From: an uncultured Lachnospiraceae bacterium
Lineage (GTDB): Bacteria > Bacillota > Clostridia > Lachnospirales > Lachnospiraceae
Direction of reading: 5' to 3'
DNA: 44,599 nt
Assembly (NCBI GenBank): GCA_905197485.1
Contig: CAJJYZ010000017.1
Location: 1-44,599, forward strand
The notes beneath the pieces are model-generated. The model had not been told where the DNA came from, ran no database searches, and saw nothing but the letters and a program-made list of their open reading frames with translations. The translations under genes were made by a program, and so were the position numbers. Of the stretch, positions 1 to 7,671 are shown piece after piece (positions within the stretch are counted from its first letter, which is position 1; every line of letters starts with the position of its first letter).

Positions 1-14
1 GCCTTTCTGGTTTG

Positions 15-272
15 CTACTGAAATAACCTTTCCCATTCTTCTTTCTCCCTTCTGACATTTTCTCGCAGATATTTTTCAAATGTGCTTCGCTTAATTAGAA
101 CTTTTTTTCCAATCTTATAAACTGCTCCTGCCTTATGCGATAATCTTACAATTGGCTTATATCCAAGTTCGTAATAATCCATAGCTTGTTTATAACTTAT
201 AAATTCATGTTGCATAAATTCTATATCTTCATCATCTATAAGATTAGAAAACATCCATACCTTTCCATGCAT
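15..272 (-). CDS. Small DUF6462-like (excisionase-like) protein
   Basis: An 85-residue basic/acidic protein. Residues about 20-70 follow the pattern 'F(I)SYKQAMDYYELGYKPIVRLSHKAGAVYKI...VLI...FEKYL', which I recognise as the small DUF6462 family found beside tyrosine recombinases in Lachnospiraceae mobile elements. The fold is probably a winged-helix, excisionase-like DNA-binding domain. The ATG at 272 has AAGGAA about 10 bases upstream; an internal Met at residue 20 is an alternative start. It lies 32 bases downstream of a second gene of the same family, so the two look co-transcribed. No integrase is visible, but the window ends 14 bases beyond this stop codon, which is where one would be expected. 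The family name is from memory; DNA binding is inference. Confidence 0.7.
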   Translation of the reverse strand: MHGKVWMFSNLIDDEDIEFMQHEFISYKQAMDYYELGYKPIVRLSHKAGAVYKIGKKVLIKRSTFEKYLRENVRREKEEWERLFQ

Positions 273-304
273 CTCAAGTAAATTCCTTTCTCTAATTTGT
301 CATC

Positions 305-541
305 TTATTTTTCATGAAATTGTTCAAGATATTCATCAAAGATTTCTCTGTTTATCAAAACGATTCCATCCATTCTGTAAATCGCACCCGCATCATTTGC
401 AAGTTCCATCAACTTTTTATGTGACAGGCTATATACGATTTCTGCTTGTTGATAACGAAGAAATTTTCTTCTAAGTCGACGGGCTTCTTCTTTTACCTCT
501 GAACGCTTCTGTTGGTTATAGTACATATTTTCTGTTTTCAA
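305..541 (-). CDS. Small DUF6462-like (excisionase-like) protein
   Basis: A 78-residue protein. Its core (residues about 25-75: 'RKFLRYQQAEIVYSLSHKKL', then 'AGAIYRMDGIVLINREIFDE', ending near 'YLEQFHE') matches the typical DUF6462 sequence pattern closely. The start is a TTG at 541 preceded by AAGGAG with an 8-base spacer, so I prefer it over the internal ATG at residue 6. It is the upstream member of a tandem pair of paralogues at the edge of a probable integrated element. The most likely role is DNA binding in excision or in control of element transfer, inferred from context. The two copies are diverged, so the pair is not a recent duplication. Confidence 0.75.
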   Translation of the reverse strand: MKTENMYYNQQKRSEVKEEARRLRRKFLRYQQAEIVYSLSHKKLMELANDAGAIYRMDGIVLINREIFDEYLEQFHEK

Positions 542-593
542 ATCTGTTTCTCCTTTCAGCTTTTACTCAACCACAGCGGACATTGTTAATGAA

Positions 594-640
594 TAAAAAA
601 AGGGCACTCTCTGAAAGTTTTTTCTTTCAAAAAGTGCCCT
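594..640 (-). terminator. Rho-independent terminator
   Basis: On the minus strand a 16-base arm (pairing 602-617 with 624-639) forms a perfect stem if two G-U pairs are allowed, closed by a short A-rich loop and followed by a run of seven T. On the plus strand the same two positions become C-A mismatches, so the minus-strand orientation is the intended one. It lies about 140 bases past the lysS stop, beyond the GTTGTCAAA repeats. Confidence 0.85.
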
Positions 641-759
641 CAACAATCCATATTGTTGGAGTAGTATTACTGACAACTAATCACCATTCTTCATGATGAT
701 TCATGTTGGAATACGAATTTGTTGTCAAATTGTTGTCAAAGAAAATTTTTGTTGTCAAA
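641..759. repeat. Short repeats, possible recombinase attachment region
   Basis: GTTGTCAAA occurs three times in direct orientation (721-729, 732-740, 751-759). A TGACAAC in the opposite orientation (671-677) lies on the other side of a 43-base stretch. A 7-base inverted repeat CAACAAT/ATTGTTG spans 641-658. Inverted sets of short recombinase sites flanking a core are typical of tyrosine-recombinase attachment regions. With the two excisionase-like genes next door, this is a candidate att end of an integrated element. The recombination role is inference. No second copy of the core is available in the window to confirm it. Confidence 0.45.
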
Positions 760-780
760 TTGCGAAGTGTTTTTACTCAC

Positions 781-2730
781 TTAGTACAGTTTTGCTCCTG
801 CTGGAATCTTATCATCAAGAATCAAAACATTGAGTCCTTCTCTTCCTTCTACAAGGTGTGTCGCGGAGATGATCATACCGCAAGAATCAATTCCCATCAT
901 CTTACGTGGTGGAAGGTTTGTGATTGCAAGTAATGTCTTTCCTACTAAGAATTCTGGCTCATAGTAGTCGTGAATTCCGCTTAAAATCACACGATCTACG
1001 CCACTTCCGTCGTCTAATACGAACTTCAGAAGCTTCTTAGATTTTGGAACTGCTTCACATTCTTTTACCTTTACAGCACGGAAATCTGACTTGCTGAATG
1101 TGTCAAAATCAACCATATCTTTGAATAATGGTTCCACTTCTACATTAGAGAAATCATATGTTTCTTTCACTTCAGCGATTGCTTTTTCCACTGTTTTTTC
1201 AACCGGCGCAGACTGTGCAGCATTATTAGCTTCATTCTTTGCGGCTCCCATGCTCTTCATTGTCGGGAATAATAATACGTCACGAATTGCCGCGCTGTCT
1301 GTGAGAAGCATACACATTCTGTCGATACCGAATCCGATACCACCTGTTGGAGGCATACCGATTTCAAGTGCGTTCATGAAGTCTTCATCTGTTGTATTCG
1401 CTTCTTCATCTCCCTGTGCAAGAAGTTCCTCCTGCGCTTTGAAACGTTCTCTCTGGTCAATCGGGTCGTTAAGCTCTGAGTAAGCATTTGCCATTTCCCA
1501 ACCATTCATAAAGAACTCGAAACGCTCTGTATATTCTGGATTCTCCGGTTTCTTCTTTGTAAGCGGAGAAATCTCAATCGGGTGGTCCATAACGAATGTT
1601 GGCTGGATTAAGTGTTCCTCGGCAAATTCTTCGAAGAACAACGCAAGAATATCCCCCTTCTTGTGACGTTCTTCATATTCTACATGATGTTCTTTTGCAA
1701 GCGCTCTCGCCTCTTTTAATGTATGAACTTCATTCCAGTCTACGCCTGCATATTTCTTAACGGCGTCTACCATTGTGATTCTTTCGAATGGTTTTCCCAA
1801 ATCCATTTCTACGCCATTGTATACAATCTTTGTTGTACCAAGTACGTCCTGGGCTACATGACGATACAGGTTCTCTGTCAAATCCATCATTCCATTGTAG
1901 TCTGTGTATGCCTGGTATAACTCCATCAATGTGAACTCCGGATTGTGTCTTGTATCAAGACCTTCGTTACGGAATACACGTCCAATCTCGTATACACGCT
2001 CCATACCGCCTACGATTAATCTCTTCAAGTAAAGTTCAAGAGAAATACGGAGCTTTAAGTCTTCATTTAATGCATTAAAATGCGTCTCAAATGGTCTTGC
2101 CGCAGCTCCTCCTGCATTTGCAACAAGCATCGGAGTCTCAACCTCCATGAATCCCTGTCCGTCTAAGTATTTTCTGATAGAACTTAAGATTTTAGAACGT
2201 TTGATGAATGTATCTTTTACGTCCGGGTTCATAATTAAGTCTACATATCTCTGACGGTAACGCAAGTCTGTATTTGTCAGGCCATGGAATTTCTCCGGCA
2301 GAATCTGAAGACTCTTTGATAATAAAGTCACTTCCTGTGCATGGATAGAGATTTCTCCCATTTTTGTACGGAAAACGTCTCCCTTAATGCCTACAATGTC
2401 TCCAATATCCATTTTCTTGAACGCTTTATACGCCTCTTCTCCTACGTTGTCTCTTGCAACGTAAGACTGAATATTCCCCTGTAAATCCTGAACATTACAG
2501 AAAGAAGCTTTACCCATTACACGTTTGGACATAATACGTCCTGCAATCGATACAAACTGTCCTTCCATCTCTTCAAAATTATCTTTAATTTCCATGCTGT
2601 GATGTGTCACATCATACTTTGTAATCACAAATGGGTCATTCCCGTTTGCCTGAAGTTCTGCCAATTTCTCGCGGCGAACTTTTCTCAACTGGTTTACATC
2701 CTGTTCCTGTACATTCTTCTGCTCTGCCAC
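781..2730 (-). CDS. lysS: Lysyl-tRNA synthetase with C-terminal tRNA-binding domain
   Basis: Class II aminoacyl-tRNA synthetase that charges tRNA-Lys. An N-terminal OB fold (residues about 45-140) is followed by the catalytic core. Motif 2 is seen at 'FRNEGLDTRHNPEFTLMELY' and motif 3 at 'GIGFGIDRM'. About 117 extra C-terminal residues ('FDTFSKSDFRAVKVKECEAV' through 'KIPAGAKLY') form a Trbp111/MetG-type tRNA-binding OB domain, so the protein is 649 residues against about 500 for the usual LysRS. The start is a GTG at 2730 with AAGGAG eight bases upstream. A longer reading to 2763 has no ribosome site and would overlap greA. It is the last gene of a dusB-greA-lysS cluster, an arrangement common in Firmicutes. 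Confidence 0.95.
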   Translation of the reverse strand: MAEQKNVQEQDVNQLRKVRREKLAELQANGNDPFVITKYDVTHHSMEIKDNFEEMEGQFVSIAGRIMSKRVMGKASFCNVQDLQGNIQSYVARDNVGEEAYKAFKKMDIGDIVGIKGDVFRTKMGEISIHAQEVTLLSKSLQILPEKFHGLTNTDLRYRQRYVDLIMNPDVKDTFIKRSKILSSIRKYLDGQGFMEVETPMLVANAGGAAARPFETHFNALNEDLKLRISLELYLKRLIVGGMERVYEIGRVFRNEGLDTRHNPEFTLMELYQAYTDYNGMMDLTENLYRHVAQDVLGTTKIVYNGVEMDLGKPFERITMVDAVKKYAGVDWNEVHTLKEARALAKEHHVEYEERHKKGDILALFFEEFAEEHLIQPTFVMDHPIEISPLTKKKPENPEYTERFEFFMNGWEMANAYSELNDPIDQRERFKAQEELLAQGDEEANTTDEDFMNALEIGMPPTGGIGFGIDRMCMLLTDSAAIRDVLLFPTMKSMGAAKNEANNAAQSAPVEKTVEKAIAEVKETYDFSNVEVEPLFKDMVDFDTFSKSDFRAVKVKECEAVPKSKKLLKFVLDDGSGVDRVILSGIHDYYEPEFLVGKTLLAITNLPPRKMMGIDSCGMIISATHLVEGREGLNVLILDDKIPAGAKLY

Positions 2731-2746
2731 TTTCTCCACTCCTTCT

Positions 2747-3229
2747 TTAAATTGAACGGTCAATCTTTAATACTTTGTATTCAATAACGCCTGCCTGTGT
2801 CTCTACTTCCACAACATCGTCCACGCTCTTTCCAATCAAAGCCTTTCCTACCGGTGATTCGTTGGAAATCTTGCCTTCTAGGCTGTTTGCTTCTGTAGAA
2901 CCTACAATCTTAAATTCAATCTCTTCTTCAAATTCAAGGTCATATACCAATACAGTACATCCGATATTAATTTTATCTAAATCTACTTCGTCTTCTACTA
3001 CTACTTCCGCATTTTTAAGAATCTTCTCAATCTCATCAATACGTGCCTCTATATCTCGCTGTTCATCTTTTGCAGCGTCATATTCTGCGTTCTCAGATAA
3101 GTCGCCCTGTTCTCTTGCCTCTTTAATCTTGCCGGCAACTTCTTTACGTTTCACTACCTTCAGGTTCTCTAATTCATCTTCAAGCTTTTTCAATCCTGCA
3201 TATGTGAGAATTGTCTTCTTATCTGCCAT
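2747..3229 (-). CDS. greA: Transcription elongation factor GreA
   Basis: About 160 residues, the usual GreA length. The N-terminal coiled coil carries the conserved 'KEAREQGDLSENAEYDAAKD' segment, whose tip acidic residues reach the RNA polymerase active site and stimulate cleavage of backtracked transcripts. The C-terminal FKBP-like domain ends with 'ISNESPVGKALIGKSVDD'. Two ATGs are possible: 3238 lies only two bases after AAGGAGG, while 3229 lies 11 bases after it and gives the usual 'MADKKTILTYAGL' start, so I chose 3229. It is co-transcribed with dusB upstream (55-base gap) and lysS downstream (16-base gap). Confidence 0.95.
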   Translation of the reverse strand: MADKKTILTYAGLKKLEDELENLKVVKRKEVAGKIKEAREQGDLSENAEYDAAKDEQRDIEARIDEIEKILKNAEVVVEDEVDLDKINIGCTVLVYDLEFEEEIEFKIVGSTEANSLEGKISNESPVGKALIGKSVDDVVEVETQAGVIEYKVLKIDRSI

Positions 3230-3284
3230 CTTTTCCATTACCTCCTTGGATTCAATCCCAATTTCACATTCAAAGCATTATACC

Positions 3285-4247
3285 CTACAACCCGTACATT
3301 GTCAAGGTTTTTTCCAGTTCTTCATAGCTCTCAACGTGGTTAATATCATCCCGCATTTTTGCGGAGTTTTTCATCCCTGTCGTATACCAGGAAACATGCT
3401 TTCTCATCTCCCGGATTCCACAATATTCACCCTTATATTTTATCTGAAGTTTTGCGTGACGAAGCATCATTTCTTTGATTTCAGATGGTGAAGGCCGCTC
3501 TGGCATCACTCCTGTCTGTTCATATGCCAGGAGTTCGGAAAATATCCATGGATTTCCTTGCGCGGCACGCCCAATCATCACACCGTCACATCCGGTTTCC
3601 TTCCTCATCCGAATTGCGGAATCTCCGTCCGTCACATCTCCGTTCCCGATTACCGGAATTGAAACAGCTTCTTTCACCTTACGGATAATCTCCCAGTCTG
3701 CTTTCCCGGAATAATACTGCTCCCTCGTTCTTCCATGAACCGCAACCGCAGCTCCTCCGCTTGCCTCGATAATCTTCGCGATTTCCACCGCATTGATATT
3801 CTCGTCATTGAAGCCTTTTCGTATTTTCACAGTCAACGGCTTCTTGATTGCCTTGGAAACCTTCGTCACAATCTCTTCCACAAGTTTCGGATTCAGCATC
3901 AACGCAGAGCCTTCCCCGTTTTTCACAATCTTCGGAACTGGACATCCCATATTGATGTCTAGAATATCAAACGGAAGTTCCTCGATACGTTTTGCCACTT
4001 CGCTCATCACATCCGGATTCGAACCAAAAATCTGCAGAGACACCGGCTTTTCTTCGGGATGGATTTCAAGAAGCGACAGTGTGTTCTTATTATTATATTG
4101 GATTGCCTGGGCGCTTACCATCTCCATGCAGAGGAGTCCTGCCCCCTGTTCTCTGCACAACAGTCGGAATGGCAAATCCGTCACCCCAGCCATCGGAGCC
4201 AGAATATAAGGGTTGCTAAGTTCTACATTTCCAATTGTCAGTCCCAT
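3285..4247 (-). CDS. dusB: tRNA-dihydrouridine synthase (DusB type)
   Basis: FMN-dependent reductase converting specific uridines in the tRNA D-loop to dihydrouridine. The 320-residue TIM barrel begins with 'YILAPMAGVTDLPFR'. It carries the catalytic cysteine at C102 in 'DINMGCPVPKIVKNGEGSAL' and the conserved 'VHGRTREQYYSG' and 'IGNGDV' segments; 'GVMIGRAAQGNPWIF' forms the phosphate site. The ATG at 4245-4247 overlaps the stop codon of the patatin gene by one base (TAATG), so the two are translationally coupled. The dusB-greA-lysS order is common in low-GC Gram-positives. Confidence 0.95.
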   Translation of the reverse strand: MGLTIGNVELSNPYILAPMAGVTDLPFRLLCREQGAGLLCMEMVSAQAIQYNNKNTLSLLEIHPEEKPVSLQIFGSNPDVMSEVAKRIEELPFDILDINMGCPVPKIVKNGEGSALMLNPKLVEEIVTKVSKAIKKPLTVKIRKGFNDENINAVEIAKIIEASGGAAVAVHGRTREQYYSGKADWEIIRKVKEAVSIPVIGNGDVTDGDSAIRMRKETGCDGVMIGRAAQGNPWIFSELLAYEQTGVMPERPSPSEIKEMMLRHAKLQIKYKGEYCGIREMRKHVSWYTTGMKNSAKMRDDINHVESYEELEKTLTMYGL

Positions 4248-5695
4248 TACACTTCTTCTCCTAAGAAAAATACTTTATAATACAGTTCTAATGACTGGAG
4301 CAATTCTCTTTTTGTCTGCTGAAGCTGTTTGATTTTTAATCTGCTTCCAATCTCATCATACATGAAATCATTTTCCTCGGAAGACACTTCAAAAACAAGC
4401 GTTCCGTCCTCCTCGTATTTCAGGGCAAGTATCCCTCCGATTTCTTCTGTATAAAGAACACACATAATCTTCAATTCATTCTGTATCTGTTCCGGAAGAC
4501 CTGAGAAATCCGGATTCAAATAATATTTTTGCTCGTACGCATTGGATGCGCACAACACAATATTCTCTTCATTGTACATTGTCTTCATTCCTAACATTGC
4601 TTTATTTTCCATTTCCATGAGTAAATGTGTAAATGCCGGAAGCTTTTCTTTTTCTTTCGTCTCCTCGTATCTTTTACACACTATCTCCAAGAATTCCTCT
4701 ATCGTATAGATTTTATATTTCTGGACATGCAGAAGCTTTGCGCTGGCTTCCAGCATCGCAAGATAAAGTTCTTCCTCCGTATAGCCAAGCGGCATGCGAA
4801 GTTCAAATGCCGTCTCAATCCGCTCTCGGTCAGTCAGCATTTGAATTCTTGTTTTATAATAGCACTCTTCTTTTGTTTCTTCAATATAATAAATACGCCC
4901 TTTTAAGCCAAAAATCACCCTCTGAGCGTCATAATACCCGATTTTCATATTCTGGCGGCTTCTTTTCTTCTGGAATTCAATGATACTTCCAAGCCGGACC
5001 CGCGGCGCAATCTGTAAGACTTCCATGTCCTCCGTAATCTTCACCTTCGGCTCTCGTCCCGGTCCAAAAATCCGTATCTGAATGATATCCTTATACCCCC
5101 GCTCCACAAGAGGTCCCATCGGAACGTTATCCATAAATCCACCGTCAATATACGTCTTTCCATGCAGCTTCTCGTTCTTGAATCCGACAAGATATGCACT
5201 TGCAAGAAGATAATCCTCCAACAAGCCTTCCGGGATATCCCGAATACTCAAATCCAGTTCTTTCATATCTGTTACGGAAAATGTTAAAATACAGAATTCT
5301 TTTCCGGATTCCCGTATCTTCTTCTCGTCAATATTTTCATGAATCAGATTCCGAAGCGGCGTTACGTCTACACCGCCTTCCTTCAATACATTCCAAATCT
5401 CATGCAGCACATCGCCGACTTTATTTTCCCCGTCAAACAATCGCTCCATCCATGTATCATCCACATCCATGACCTTAGAAAAAGCAATTTCCCCCCACAC
5501 TTTCTCTGCTTTTTCCAAATCATCCATGCAAATGAACGCTCCATTCAAGGCTCCGACCGAAGTGCCGGCTACGGCACAAATCTTCACCCCGGCTTCCCTT
5601 AACGCCTTCCATGCTCCTATCTGATACGCGCCTCTTGCGCCTCCGCCATCCAGCATCAACGCATATTCTTTATTCAAATCGATTACCGGCTTCAT
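4247..5695 (-). CDS. Patatin-like phospholipase
   Basis: A serine lipid hydrolase of the patatin family, 482 residues from the chosen start. The N-terminal third holds the full catalytic signature: an oxyanion hole 'GGGARG' at 17-22, a nucleophile elbow 'GTSVG' with Ser46, and the catalytic aspartate in 'YIDGGFMDNVP'. No signal peptide or membrane span is visible, so it is probably cytosolic or peripherally membrane bound. The C-terminal half (about 250 residues, charged and helical) is not a family I recognise. The start is ATG 5695, with GGAGG six bases upstream; a longer reading to 5764 runs through a perfect hairpin and is rejected. It is sandwiched between an SPFH membrane protein and dusB. 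Confidence 0.88.
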   Translation of the reverse strand: MKPVIDLNKEYALMLDGGGARGAYQIGAWKALREAGVKICAVAGTSVGALNGAFICMDDLEKAEKVWGEIAFSKVMDVDDTWMERLFDGENKVGDVLHEIWNVLKEGGVDVTPLRNLIHENIDEKKIRESGKEFCILTFSVTDMKELDLSIRDIPEGLLEDYLLASAYLVGFKNEKLHGKTYIDGGFMDNVPMGPLVERGYKDIIQIRIFGPGREPKVKITEDMEVLQIAPRVRLGSIIEFQKKRSRQNMKIGYYDAQRVIFGLKGRIYYIEETKEECYYKTRIQMLTDRERIETAFELRMPLGYTEEELYLAMLEASAKLLHVQKYKIYTIEEFLEIVCKRYEETKEKEKLPAFTHLLMEMENKAMLGMKTMYNEENIVLCASNAYEQKYYLNPDFSGLPEQIQNELKIMCVLYTEEIGGILALKYEEDGTLVFEVSSEENDFMYDEIGSRLKIKQLQQTKRELLQSLELYYKVFFLGEEV

Positions 5696-5721
5696 CGGTC
5701 TCCTCCTCTCCTTCAGGTCAT

Positions 5722-5753
5722 GAGAGGGGTATGTGATAACACATACCCCTCTT
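5722..5753. other. Perfect 12-base hairpin between SPFH and patatin genes
   Basis: Arms 5724-5735 and 5740-5751 are exact complements around a four-base loop and can extend by two weaker pairs. The T-rich tail (TTTTCTTCT) follows on the plus strand, opposite to all neighbouring genes. On the minus strand the hairpin is preceded by A's and followed by CATGACC, so it is not a canonical terminator for the operon. It could block antisense transcription, attenuate readthrough or protect the mRNA end. Confidence 0.6.
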
Positions 5754-5783
5754 TTCTTCTCCATTTTGTCTCTGACAACTTCT

Positions 5784-6725
5784 TTATTCTTCTTTTCCTA
5801 CTTCTACTACAGATTTCACAAGACCTGCAATGCCTTGAATCTCTGACGGGATGATAATCTTTGTCGCCTTACCGTCCGCCGCCTTTTCGAATGCTTCCAG
5901 GCTCTTCATGGTAAGAACTGCTTCATCGGCTCCTGCTTCCTTCAGGAAACGGATACCGTCTGCATTCGCCTGTTGTACCTTCAGAATCGCTTCCGCTTCA
6001 CCTTCTGCCTGGCGAATCATAGCTTCCTTCTGCGCCTCTGCACGAAGGATTGCCGCCTGTTTCTCGGCTTCCGCATCCAGGATTGCGGACTCTTTATTAC
6101 CTTCTGCAACAAGAATCGTAGATTTCTTCTCACCTTCTGCACGCAGAATCGCCTCACGTCTCTCACGCTCTGCCTTCATCTGCTTTTCCATCGCATCCTG
6201 AATGGCTGCCGGAGGAATGATATTCTTCAGTTCCACACGATTCACCTTGATTCCCCAAGGGTCTGTCGCCACATCGAGGGATGCACGCATCTTCGTGTTA
6301 ATCGTCTCTCTGGATGTCAGTGTCTGGTCCAACTCCAAATCACCGATGATATTACGAAGCGTTGTCGCTGTCAGGTTCTCGATTGCCATAATCGGATTCG
6401 CAACACCATAGCAGAACATCTTCGGGTCTGTAATCTGATAGAATACAACCGTATCAATCCGCATCGTAACGTTATCTTTCGTAATAACCGGCTGCGGCGC
6501 AAAGTCTACGACCTGCTCCTTCAAATCGACTCTTCTTGCAACTCTTTCGATAATCGGAATCTTAAAGTGAAGTCCTACGCCCCATGTTGCCTGGTATGCT
6601 CCAAGCCGCTCAATTACAAGCGCCTGTGCCTGCGGGACAACCTTAATACAGGAAATCAAAAGAATCACAACAATTACCAAAAGAACAATCCCAAGTATTG
6701 CTCCCGGTGAAATAAATGCTGTCAT
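5784..6725 (-). CDS. SPFH/Band 7 (stomatin-like) membrane protein
   Basis: A 313-residue stomatin/QmcA-like scaffold protein. One N-terminal membrane segment ('ILGIVLLVIVVILLISCI', residues about 9-26) is followed directly by the SPFH domain ('VVPQAQALVIERLGAYQATW' onward). Then comes a long Ala/Glu-rich coiled coil ('AEGEKKSTILVAEGNKESAI' and similar repeats, about 185-265). Such proteins oligomerise into membrane microdomains and often partner with proteases or lipid enzymes. The start is ATG 6725, with AGGAGG six bases upstream; an upstream Met at 6752 has no site. The next gene downstream is a patatin-type lipase, which suggests a shared membrane-lipid role. No NfeD partner is present. 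Confidence 0.92.
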   Translation of the reverse strand: MTAFISPGAILGIVLLVIVVILLISCIKVVPQAQALVIERLGAYQATWGVGLHFKIPIIERVARRVDLKEQVVDFAPQPVITKDNVTMRIDTVVFYQITDPKMFCYGVANPIMAIENLTATTLRNIIGDLELDQTLTSRETINTKMRASLDVATDPWGIKVNRVELKNIIPPAAIQDAMEKQMKAERERREAILRAEGEKKSTILVAEGNKESAILDAEAEKQAAILRAEAQKEAMIRQAEGEAEAILKVQQANADGIRFLKEAGADEAVLTMKSLEAFEKAADGKATKIIIPSEIQGIAGLVKSVVEVGKEE

Positions 6726-6772
6726 ATAATCCCTCCTCGCTTTGTTCTTCATATTTAATATAGTTATTTTTT

Positions 6773-6801
6773 ATAATACTATACTTTCTATTTTTTTACA
6801 A
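6773..6801 (-). promoter_or_regulatory. Candidate sigma-A promoter for the SPFH gene
   Basis: On the minus strand TTGTAA (6801-6796) and TATTAT (6778-6773) are separated by 17 bases, about 50 bases upstream of the SPFH start. The 138-base gap is otherwise AT-rich with no other feature I can see. Confidence 0.5.
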
Positions 6802-6863
6802 GAAACACGAGGAAATCTTAATACAAATATAAGAACTATCAGAATTATCCAACACTTTTCGGA

Positions 6864-7646
6864 TTATACTCCTTTTCTTCTCTGACGATTTGCTTCATAC
6901 ATCAGAATCGAAGATGCGATTGCCGCATTCAGTGATTCTACCTGCCCATGCATCGGAATTTTTATCCAGACTTCCGCTTTCTCTGAGACTTCCGGCCGAA
7001 GTCCGTTTCCTTCATTCCCGATAAGAAACGCACATCCCTTACGATAATTCTCTTCATCGTAATGGTTTCTGCCTTCCAGATGTGCGGCATATGTTGTGAT
7101 TCCGCTGTTTTTCAGTTTATCCAAAAGTCCTAAGATATCGTCCTCATACAAAAGAGGCATCCTGTATACGGAACCCATCGTAGAACGAATCGTCTTCGGA
7201 TTGTACACATCTACGGTGTCCCGGCTCATGATAATTCCCGTAACTCCGGCTCCTTCCGCCGTTCTTATAATCGTTCCGAGATTCCCCGGGTCCTGCAAAT
7301 TATCAAGAACCATCAGAAACGGATTGTCTCCCTCTACCATATCTGAAAATCTTGTCTCCTTCTGCTTGACGAGACACAAAATTCCTTGCGGCGTCTTCGT
7401 GTCCGAAACATGGGAAAACACTTTATCCGACAACACTTCTACCTTCAAACCGTCAAAATCCAGTTCCTGTGACTTTTTCTCATAGAAAGTCTCCGAAATA
7501 TACACCTTCTCAATCCGGCTTTTCGGAGCCTCCCGAAACATCTTAGTACCTTCTACTACGAAGATTCCTTTTTCATTTCTCACCTTGCTCTTCTTCTGAA
7601 GCTGCAATAACTCTTTCACCTGCGGGTTTGCAACACTTGTAATCAT
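6864..7646 (-). CDS. SpoU/TrmH-family RNA 2'-O-methyltransferase
   Basis: A SAM-dependent RNA ribose methyltransferase with a trefoil-knot fold, 260 residues. An N-terminal substrate-binding domain (about 1-95, 'KGIFVVEGTKMFREA') precedes the SPOUT domain. All three SpoU motifs are visible: 'LDNLQDPGNLGTIIRTAEG', 'AFLIGNEGNGL' and 'IPMHGQVESLNAAIASSIL'. The exact target (23S rRNA G2251-like or another site) cannot be assigned from sequence alone. ATG 7646 follows AAAGGAG. It lies 25 bases downstream of the response regulator and is probably co-transcribed with the two-component pair. Confidence 0.88.
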   Translation of the reverse strand: MITSVANPQVKELLQLQKKSKVRNEKGIFVVEGTKMFREAPKSRIEKVYISETFYEKKSQELDFDGLKVEVLSDKVFSHVSDTKTPQGILCLVKQKETRFSDMVEGDNPFLMVLDNLQDPGNLGTIIRTAEGAGVTGIIMSRDTVDVYNPKTIRSTMGSVYRMPLLYEDDILGLLDKLKNSGITTYAAHLEGRNHYDEENYRKGCAFLIGNEGNGLRPEVSEKAEVWIKIPMHGQVESLNAAIASSILMYEANRQRRKGV

Positions 7647-7671
7647 CTTTTACTCCTTTTCCCAAACATCA

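Noticed and set aside
2775..3491. 238-codon plus-strand frame across greA and the end of dusB
   Set aside because: Ser-rich shadow of two certain genes on the other strand.
5973..6710. 245-codon open frame antisense to the SPFH gene
   Set aside because: It arises from the repetitive Ala/Glu codons of the coiled coil read backwards; Cys/Arg/Leu-rich low-complexity product and no ribosome site.
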